A stretch of 64,000 nt of DNA from DYRB01 sp963802205 (GTDB lineage Bacteria; Pseudomonadota; Gammaproteobacteria; Chromatiales; Chromatiaceae), in contig CAWDHW010000007.1 in assembly GCA_963802205.1 (NCBI GenBank), positions 42,394 through 106,393 on the forward strand, in the 5' to 3' direction. The notes under the pieces were generated by a model. It worked only from the letters and a program-made list of their open reading frames with translations. It did not search any database and was not told the DNA's origin. The translations under genes and the position numbers were made by a program. This document shows, one piece after another, positions 57,900 through 64,000 of this stretch. Position 1 is the first letter of the stretch. Each line of letters starts with the position of its first letter.

Positions 57900-58251
57900 G
57901 CGGGGCGATATCCTGCCGCCGTTGCCGCCCCCGGAAGCGGTTGCGTGGAGTCCCTGGCTGCTGTCGGCCCTGGCGGCGGTGCTGGCCGTTTGGCTTGCCT
58001 GGCGTCGCTGGGGCCGCGTGCAATGGCCGCTACGCCGCCTGCGCCGCGGCCTGCGGCGGCGGCACATCGCGCCGCGCCCGGGCGCCCACGCATTGGCCGC
58101 CCTGCTGCGCCAGCGCACCTGGCCGGCTGAGCTCCTGCTGCGCCGATTGGACGCCATCCGTTTTTGCCGCGAGCCGCCGTCTCTGGAGCAGCTGCTGGCC
58201 CTTGTCGAGGAGGCATCGCGACAGCCTGGGGAGCGCCCGCACGATGGGTGA
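57889..58251 (+). CDS. DUF4381 small membrane protein
   Basis: A 120-residue protein starting MDIERGDILPPLPPPEAVAW (the DUF4381 N-terminal pattern of a proline-rich stretch before a membrane helix). One helix at about 22-40 (SPWLLSALAAVLAVWLAW) precedes a basic cytosolic region with ALAALLRQRTWPAELLLRRL. It sits between DUF58 and the first VWA gene in many MoxR operons. It overlaps both neighbours. No enzymatic motif is seen. Confidence 0.82.
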   Translation: MDIERGDILPPLPPPEAVAWSPWLLSALAAVLAVWLAWRRWGRVQWPLRRLRRGLRRRHIAPRPGAHALAALLRQRTWPAELLLRRLDAIRFCREPPSLEQLLALVEEASRQPGERPHDG

Positions 58252-59248
58252 TTACGCCCTGCTCGCACCGGCCTGGCTGCTGGCCCTGCCCCTGGCCTGG
58301 TGGCTGCCCTGGTGGATCGGCCGGCGCGGCCGGCGCCTGCCGCGGTTGTTCGCGCCCTTGGCGGTGCGACATCCCGCGGCCGACGAACGCATCCCGATGG
58401 CTACGTCGAACGGCGAGGAGCCTGTGCGCTGGCTGCTGCTTCCCGTGTTTGGCCTGCTATTGTTGGCCCTGGCGGAACCGGTGCGCTACGGGGCCCCGTT
58501 GACACAGCGGCCGGTGCCCCTGGACTTGGTGCTACTGATGGACGTGTCGATGAGCATGAGCCTGCGGGACTACCGGGTCGACGGCGAGGCAGTGGACCGT
58601 CTCCGCGTGGCCAAGCGTCTTCTGGACCGCTTCGTGACCGACTTTGGTGGCGAGCGGGTCGGCCTGGTCGTGGTGGGTACCCCGTCGGCCCTATGGGCGC
58701 CACTCACCGCCGATCTTGCCCTGGTCCGCCATCTGTTGGGCAGGCTCGAGCTGACGTTGGCCGGGCGCAACGCGGCCATCGGCGACGCCCTGGCCCAGGT
58801 CGCCGACCGATTCGGCGGCCAGGATCGGAGCCAGCCTGTGGCCGTGCTGATCAGCGACGGGGCCACGCCTCTGGGGACGCTGTCACCCACCCAGGGAGCG
58901 GCCCGCCTCCAGGCGGCCGGCATGACCCTGTACAGCATCGCCATCGGCGCCACCGATCCGTCCGCCGTTGAGCAGGAGCACGGCAGCCTGATCTTCGCGC
59001 CGGCCGATCTGGACTTGCTGGAGGAGATCGCTGTGCAAACGGGGGGCCGGATGTTTCGTGCGGTCGACGCCGACAGCCTGCGTCAAGCTTTGGCCTGGAT
59101 CGAAAATAAGCATAGCACCGCGCACCCGGTAACCTCCGTTGCACGCAGCCGCCGACCGCTTTACCCCTGGCCGCTGGGGGCCGCGCTATTGTTGCTGGCG
59201 GCCTGGCCCTGGTGGGCTGAAACGACGCGCGCGGTCACCCGGTCATGA
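58244..59248 (+). CDS. VWA-domain membrane protein (BatA-like)
   Basis: A 334-residue inner-membrane protein. Two N-terminal helices flank a basic loop (about 1-85), then a VWA domain carries the metal-dependent adhesion motif LLMDVSMSMSLRDYR (DxSxS), with conserved AVLISDGATPLG later. A C-terminal helix (about 310-328) anchors it again, the Bat topology. The start was set at ATG 58244, overlapping DUF4381 by eight bases; the frame is open far upstream but that is shadow of DUF58. ATGA coupling to the next gene. Confidence 0.92.
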   Translation: MGDYALLAPAWLLALPLAWWLPWWIGRRGRRLPRLFAPLAVRHPAADERIPMATSNGEEPVRWLLLPVFGLLLLALAEPVRYGAPLTQRPVPLDLVLLMDVSMSMSLRDYRVDGEAVDRLRVAKRLLDRFVTDFGGERVGLVVVGTPSALWAPLTADLALVRHLLGRLELTLAGRNAAIGDALAQVADRFGGQDRSQPVAVLISDGATPLGTLSPTQGAARLQAAGMTLYSIAIGATDPSAVEQEHGSLIFAPADLDLLEEIAVQTGGRMFRAVDADSLRQALAWIENKHSTAHPVTSVARSRRPLYPWPLGAALLLLAAWPWWAETTRAVTRS

Positions 59249-60210
59249 GCGGCTGGTATTGGCGTGAGCCCCTGTGGCTGCTGGCGGCCGCCTATCCGCT
59301 GTTCCTGTGGGCCTGGTCGCAACGGCGGCGGCAGCGCATCCGGCTCGGCTACGCGGATGCCGGGCTTTGGCCCTGGGTGGGGGCCGAAGCACCGCGGGCG
59401 CGCGGCGGCGGCATACGCCGCGTCATCCTGGCGCTGGCCTGGATACTGCTGGCGGTGGCTGCGGCCGGGCCGCGTCTGCCGCTGGAGGTGCCGGCGCGGG
59501 CGCGTCCGCCGGCTGGGGCCTTGCTCGCCGTGCTCGATCTGTCCCGCTCGATGGAGGCGCGCGACGCTGGCGGCAGCCGGCGCGCCGCCGGGCTGGGGTT
59601 GCTGCGGGCCTGGAACGATGCGCCGGGACGCCCTCCCATGGGCCTGCTGGTCTTCGCCGGCCGAGCACACCTGTTCTTCCCGCCCAGTGCGGACCGGCCG
59701 GCGGTGGCCCATTTCCTGGACCAGTTGCCGGGGCTTAACCTGCCGACCCTGGGCAACGACCTGGCCGGCGCCCTGAATCTGGCTGGGGAGCTGCTCGAGA
59801 ATATCATCGGACCGCGCGCCCTGGTGATACTCAGCGACGGCGATCTGGACGACCCGGCCCGAGCGCAGTCCGAAGCGGCAGTGAGTCGGCTGCGGGCGCG
59901 GTTTGCGGTAGACCTCAGCGTGGTCGGTCTTGGCGGCGCCACGGCCACCGCCGTGCCAGACCCCGCACAGGGCTGGCTCAGGGTGGAAGGACGGCCGGTG
60001 GTCTCGCGTCTGGAGACGAGCTGGCTCAAGGACCTGGCCCAGGCGGGTGGCGGTCGCTACCTGACCTCCTCCGTGGAGTACCCAATCGCGCTCGACGAGG
60101 TCTGGCGGGCGCCACCGCCGCGCATCGCCGACGCGGACGCGGTGCTATGGTGGGAGCTGTACCCCTGGGCACTGGCACCGGCGGTATTGCTGGGCTGGGG
60201 CTGGGGCTGA
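59245..60210 (+). CDS. VWA-domain membrane protein (BatB-like)
   Basis: A 321-residue paralogue of the previous protein. N-terminal helices lie at about 8-22 and 57-75, then the VWA domain with LLAVLDLSRSMEARDAGGSR (DxSxS motif) and RALVILSDGDLDDPARA. The C-terminal end WWELYPWALAPAVLLGWGWG is hydrophobic. It overlaps its upstream neighbour by four bases and the TPR gene by 64 bases if that gene starts at 60147. Confidence 0.9.
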   Translation: MSGWYWREPLWLLAAAYPLFLWAWSQRRRQRIRLGYADAGLWPWVGAEAPRARGGGIRRVILALAWILLAVAAAGPRLPLEVPARARPPAGALLAVLDLSRSMEARDAGGSRRAAGLGLLRAWNDAPGRPPMGLLVFAGRAHLFFPPSADRPAVAHFLDQLPGLNLPTLGNDLAGALNLAGELLENIIGPRALVILSDGDLDDPARAQSEAAVSRLRARFAVDLSVVGLGGATATAVPDPAQGWLRVEGRPVVSRLETSWLKDLAQAGGGRYLTSSVEYPIALDEVWRAPPPRIADADAVLWWELYPWALAPAVLLGWGWG

Positions 60211-61007
60211 CGGGACGCCTAACGCACCTGGCCCTGGCGATGGTCGTGACCGGCCTGGGCGGCGCATTGGCACCGGTGCCCGGACAGGCGACGGATACCG
60301 CCGCGGCCTTCGCGGCCTTGACCCGGGGCGACTCCGAGGTAGCGCGCGAGCGCTACCGTTCCTTGCCGGGTTATGCCGGGCGCTTCGGCGAGGGGGTGGC
60401 CTGCTTCCGCCTGCGCGAGTGGCCCTGTGCCGCCGAGGCATTCGCCACCGCGGCCTGGCTGGCCGATGACGATACCCAGCGCGGGCGGGCCGCTTACAAC
60501 CTGGCTGCCACTCGCTATCGCCAAGGCGACTACACGGCGGCCGCCCGTCTGTACCGTGACGCCCTGGCGCACCGCCTCGATCACCCCGATCTGCAACCGA
60601 TGATTGACTTCAGCGACGCCCTGGCGGAGCAGGTCGAGACCCGCCGCGAGCAACAGTTGGGCGCCCTGCATCGGGCGCGCGCCGGGGGGCGGGAGCAAGC
60701 GGCCGGGCAGGCGGACGCCTCGGCGGTGGGGCGCGAGATGGACCTGGCGCCGCCGCCCCCACCGCCGCTGCCCCTGGAGATGGACCGCGGCGTCTTCGAT
60801 GAGCTGGTCGCCCGCGGCCTGGATCATGCGCGGCTCGCCGGGTCGGACGCGGCACAGGCGAATGCAAGGTACGCCTGGTTCGGCGATCAGAACTTGGCTG
60901 CCGAGCGCAGCGGCACCCAGCTCTGGCAGCGCCTGTTCGAAATCGAGGAGGGCTTTCCTGCCCCGGTTGCGGCGCCGCGCCCCAGGCCGGAGCAGCGGCC
61001 ATGGTGA
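60147..61007 (+). CDS. TPR-containing exported protein (BatC-like)
   Basis: A 286-residue protein with a predicted signal sequence (LALAMVVTGLGGALAPVPGQ, then A) and TPR-like helical repeats at about 48-145 (AAYNLAATRYRQGDYTAAAR, then LYRDAL). A Pro-rich linker follows (APPPPPPLPLEM) and a helical tail. ATG 60147 is the first start and overlaps the previous gene; ATG 60240 is possible but would cut the signal peptide. Its partners are the VWA proteins upstream and BatD downstream. Confidence 0.82.
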   Translation: MVGAVPLGTGTGGIAGLGLGLTGRLTHLALAMVVTGLGGALAPVPGQATDTAAAFAALTRGDSEVARERYRSLPGYAGRFGEGVACFRLREWPCAAEAFATAAWLADDDTQRGRAAYNLAATRYRQGDYTAAARLYRDALAHRLDHPDLQPMIDFSDALAEQVETRREQQLGALHRARAGGREQAAGQADASAVGREMDLAPPPPPPLPLEMDRGVFDELVARGLDHARLAGSDAAQANARYAWFGDQNLAAERSGTQLWQRLFEIEEGFPAPVAAPRPRPEQRPW

Positions 61008-62428
61008 GGCAACTGGCCTGCGCCGCGTGGTTCCTGCTGACCTGGACGACACACACCCAGGCGGGGGAGCTGCATTTTGCCTTCGACAAGACCGAGGTCG
61101 AATGGGGCAAGCCCTTGCGCGGCCAAGTCATCTATCGGGGTGCCGGCGCCACCGATAGCGTCGATCTAGCCCCCTGGAAGGCGCGGTTCCACCTGGAGAC
61201 TGGATACAGCGAACACTCTAAGGATGAGACCGGCGCCGTGCTGCGCCGGGAGTCCGTACGCCTGTATGCCCGCGCCCCAGGCGACTGGCGTCTGCCCGCC
61301 TTGACCCATGCCGGTACCCGCAGCCAACCGCTGGATATTCAGGTCCTGCCGCCACGTCCCGACGGTAAGGACATCGCGCTGAGCCACGTGGTGTCCGCCG
61401 AGCGCATCAGCGCCGGGCAGCAGGTCACCATCCGCGTTCGGTTGGTGACCGCCGACGCCCGGGTACGGGTCGACATCGACCCCTTGGAGGCGACCGGCGT
61501 GGTCTCCCAGCTACTGGCCGCACGGCGTGGCACGCTGCCGGACGACGGCGGGGTCGTCCACCAACTCGGTTGGAGCCTGCACCTGGGCATCCCGGGCCGC
61601 CATGTACTGGAGCTGCCACCGGTGCGCTACGTGCTGTTCGGGCAAACCCTGTACAAATTCTATCTGCCCCTGCTGCATATCCAGGTGGATGCCCTACCGG
61701 ACTATGTTCCGCTCACCGTGCCGGTCGGCGGTGTCGCCCTGCACAGCACCATCGAGGACCGCGACGGCATACGCGGCTGGCGCGTCACCCTTGAGACCGA
61801 CGGTCTGCTGCCGGTGGGCGCTCCCGCGCTGGAGAGCGCGCTGGCGGAACTGGCCGGCGTGCCGCAGGAGCGGGTGCACAAGTCGCAACGCCAGGACGTA
61901 CGAGACGACGGCGTCTACCAGATACTGGAACTTCATGCCCCCTTGCCCGTTTGGCTCGGACGCCCGCGAGATGCACCCCAGTTGTCGCTGCAATGGTTCG
62001 ACCCGGCAGCCCGGCGCGTGCAGCGCTTGCGACACGACCTACCGCAGGAGTGGCGTGCCCCCCCCTGGTTCACCGCTGCCATGGCCCTGCTGGGGGCGGG
62101 CTCGGCCGCGCTGGTGGGGTCTTTACTCTGGCGGACTTGGCGCCGCCGGAGGTCGCGGCGCGAGCTGGTCGCGGCGGTGCTGGCCGCTCCCGACGCGCAC
62201 GCCTTGCGCCGACTGCTGATGGCGCCTACCCACTGCCGCACTCTGTCCGAGTGGGCCGCTCATCGGGGCGGCGAGCAGGTGGCGAGCGCGGCGGCGCGCC
62301 TCAACGCGGCCCGCTTCGGCCGAAGCGGGGGCGAACTGATGGCACTCAAATACGAGATTGCAGACCTGCTGCGGCTCGGCGAATCCGACCCAGGGAGGCG
62401 TCCACGCGGCCCGAGGCCGCTGGCTTAG
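61001..62428 (+). CDS. BatD-like protein
   Basis: A 475-residue protein with an N-terminal signal (residues 1-21), a long beta-rich periplasmic part (about 22-360; HFAFDKTEVEWGKPLRGQVI is the Ig-like start typical of BatD), one membrane helix (about 362-385) and a cytosolic helical C-terminus. BatD proteins join BatA/B in an envelope complex linked to oxygen or stress tolerance in Bacteroides and Leptospira studies. It overlaps the previous gene by seven bases and ends the operon. Confidence 0.85.
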   Translation: MVRQLACAAWFLLTWTTHTQAGELHFAFDKTEVEWGKPLRGQVIYRGAGATDSVDLAPWKARFHLETGYSEHSKDETGAVLRRESVRLYARAPGDWRLPALTHAGTRSQPLDIQVLPPRPDGKDIALSHVVSAERISAGQQVTIRVRLVTADARVRVDIDPLEATGVVSQLLAARRGTLPDDGGVVHQLGWSLHLGIPGRHVLELPPVRYVLFGQTLYKFYLPLLHIQVDALPDYVPLTVPVGGVALHSTIEDRDGIRGWRVTLETDGLLPVGAPALESALAELAGVPQERVHKSQRQDVRDDGVYQILELHAPLPVWLGRPRDAPQLSLQWFDPAARRVQRLRHDLPQEWRAPPWFTAAMALLGAGSAALVGSLLWRTWRRRRSRRELVAAVLAAPDAHALRRLLMAPTHCRTLSEWAAHRGGEQVASAAARLNAARFGRSGGELMALKYEIADLLRLGESDPGRRPRGPRPLA

Positions 62429-62894
62429 GGTTCCCAATCAATCCGGAAGCGAGACGCAGGAGGAGATAAGGGAGGAGATAAGGGGCCAGGCTCAAATACT
62501 TCGATGGATCGGGCGGCCGCTTAATGTCCCTTAGCGGTCGCAAACAGGCCAATGCCCGGGGACCGCTCCTGGCCGCATTGTGCCCGTCGCGACCCCGGCC
62601 CCGTGCCTCAGCCGGCCGAAAGACGCTCAGCGACTATCGCACGATCGCGGGCGGTGTCTATCCGTGGGTCGGCAGTTGAGCGACAAGGGGCTAGCAAAAA
62701 TCGAAGCAAGACCTGGACCGAAGAGTGGAAGGGGCTAGGCGTCACCCCCTTCTGCAACAAATGGCCTGCGGACGGCTCCCTCGACGGCTCAGTCCGGCAG
62801 GCTGCTAGAATCCTCTCAGATCCCGCGGCCGGTCCCAGCCGGACAGTATCCCCTGCGCACCCGGGTCACCACGCCCCCAGCCCGACGCCCGCCC
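62429..62894. other. Intergenic region after the Bat operon
   Basis: 466 bases without a supportable gene. A direct repeat GGAGGAGATAAGG-type pair occurs at about 62459-62484. A GC-rich inverted stretch at about 62763-62808 followed by TAGAAT may belong to the promoter of the next gene. A long plus-strand frame (62552-63190) overlaps that gene in another frame and is a shadow. Confidence 0.45.
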
Positions 62895-64000
62895 ATGTCC
62901 CACCTCGCCAAACTGATGAAGCGCAACATCTCGTTGCTAGCCAGCGACCTGTTCGTACATGCCTGGAACGACAAGGCCATGTTCACCAGGCTGACCGGCT
63001 TCGCCACGCATGTCAGCAACTTCGAGTTCATCGACCACGATGCCTGGTTCGACATGGATTCGTTCGAGGAGGTCATCGCCGCCCACTGGGCCGACGGCCC
63101 CGAGGTCTTCCTGGGGTTCACCCGTCGCGGGCAGGCGGCCGGCGAGCGTTTGATCGCCTACTGCCGCGACCTCCCCGTGGACGGCGATGACCGCGACGGC
63201 CGGGTGCTGCGCTTTTGGCGCTCGGCCAAGTTGCTCCAGGACCTGTCCGTCTTTGTCCCCATCACCCACCCCTTGAGCCTGCTGTTCGAGCGCAAGGTCA
63301 GGGCCATCCTCAAGGCCCACGACGTGCCGGAGGCCGAGCTGGACGCCCGCCTGGTGGAGGTCTCGGTCCCGGTCAAGGCCAACGGACCGGAGCAGGAGCT
63401 GCTCGACCTCGAGCGGATCAAGGGGCGCATGCCCGACCCCGCCTTCGATGTCGAGGCGGCCTTGCTCGGGCATTGGTGCGAGTACGCCTATCTCGGCTAC
63501 CGCGACGCCTTCTCCGCGGGCTACCCGCTGGAGTTTTTCCGCACCAGCCTGAAGGAGAAGGACCTGGACGCCATGGGGATCGAGCGGGCCGCCCGAAGGG
63601 GTTCCGGTTCTCCCCGCAGGAACAGGCGACCATCGATCTCCTCAAGGAGTTCGTGTGGTCCGCAATTACCGTACCGAGCGATTCTTCGCCGCCTCTACTT
63701 CCTCGAACCCCTGTGGCGGCAGATCTCCCTGGACCAGGGCCTGGGGGAGCACGACATCTTCTATTACCTCGCAGAGGAGGTCTCCCGCCTCTTCACCCAT
63801 GGCGAGACGGTCCCGCCGGGGACCTTGGATGATCGCCGCCAGGGCAGCGCCCTGCTCTTGGAACGGGGACCGCTTCTGCCTGCTCACCGGCGACCTTCTG
63901 CGCCGGAAAGAGGCAGAGATGGCACAGGGTGACGCGGCGGCCCCCACCGAGATCCGGGGTATGGTCGTTGCCCCGGCAGGGCCCAGGGCCGGGTCGCCCT
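62895..64000 (+). pseudogene. PEP-utilising-enzyme-like protein, four apparent frameshifts, runs off the right edge
   Basis: The first frame from ATG 62895 is sound to about 63590 (MSHLAKLMKRNISLLASDLF to KEKDLDAMGIERAAR). Similarity then hops frames: RFSPQEQATIDLLKEFVW, then VRNYRTERFFAA, then LYFLEPLWRQISLDQ and EHDIFYYLAEEVSRLF, then DRFCLLTGDLLRRKEAEMAQ. The apparent breaks are at about 63590-63605, 63656-63661, 63682-63695 and 63855-63868. The final part, PTEIRGMVVAPAG, resembles the swivelling phosphohistidine domain of PEP-utilising enzymes. With the shifts repaired it is one long protein. Exact function is unknown. Four shifts in about 270 bases point to poor sequence or strong decay. 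Confidence 0.65.

Overview
The window is high-GC DNA with dense, mostly short-spaced operons. It looks like a gammaproteobacterium, plausibly a Chromatiales (purple sulfur type) organism. The clues are the pilB-pilC-pilD-coaE order, the acs / DnaQ-like exonuclease / DUF294 / sodium:solute symporter cluster, a menF-menD pair, ygfZ, and a MoxR-DUF58-VWA-TPR-BatD operon. No rRNA, tRNA, CRISPR array or intact transposase was seen. The taxonomic call is inference.

Layout. 1-2.9 kb: katG (frameshifted near its 3' end and cut by the window edge) and folD. 2.9-9.6 kb: an AT-richer, gene-poor accessory stretch with a very large secreted di-haem (DHOR-type) cytochrome, a secreted trypsin-like protease, and a 150-bp MITE between them. 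9.6-26.2 kb: housekeeping genes (S1-domain protein, HIT protein, ICMT-like methyltransferase, ygfZ, RNB ribonuclease, DUF882 peptidase, NudF-type Nudix hydrolase, lytic transglycosylase, mtnC/mtnD, ubiX, an orphan MacB-type permease, YgiQ-type radical SAM protein). 26.3-30.3 kb: an OmpA-type lipoprotein and menD/menF. 30.5-38.3 kb: PsiE-like protein, an ABC exporter, coaE, the type IV pilus genes pilD/pilC/pilB, and a NYN nuclease with a cold-shock-like tail. 38.4-45.0 kb: acetate activation and uptake (acs, exonuclease, DUF294 protein, symporter plus small subunit). 45.4-48.4 kb: thrC coupled to a LeuA/citramalate-synthase-family gene. 48.8-50.9 kb: an AT-rich toxin-antitoxin pair and a Tat-exported phospholipase C-like phosphoesterase. 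51.0-55.8 kb: a metal-resistance block (dmeF, then chrB-chrA-SOD-rhodanese-ChrB-domain) behind a palindromic promoter. 56.0-62.4 kb: the MoxR/Bat operon, immediately after a decayed second dmeF 5' end. 62.9-64.0 kb: a PEP-utilising-enzyme-like gene with about four frameshifts, running off the right edge.

How genes work together. The chr genes combine a sensor/regulator (ChrB), an efflux pump (ChrA) and oxidative-damage or thiol-handling partners (superoxide dismutase, rhodanese). Acs, the symporter pair and the DUF294/exonuclease genes form an acetate-use unit. pilB/C/D supply the motor, platform and prepilin peptidase of type IV pili. The MoxR operon is a chaperone-like AAA/VWA system thought to act at the cell envelope.

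A recurring oddity is single-base frameshifts in otherwise well-conserved genes: katG, mtnC, the ABC exporter, the symporter small subunit and the last gene. Several lie in homopolymer runs. This fits residual sequencing or assembly indels at least as well as real gene decay, so these genes should be treated as possibly intact in the living organism.
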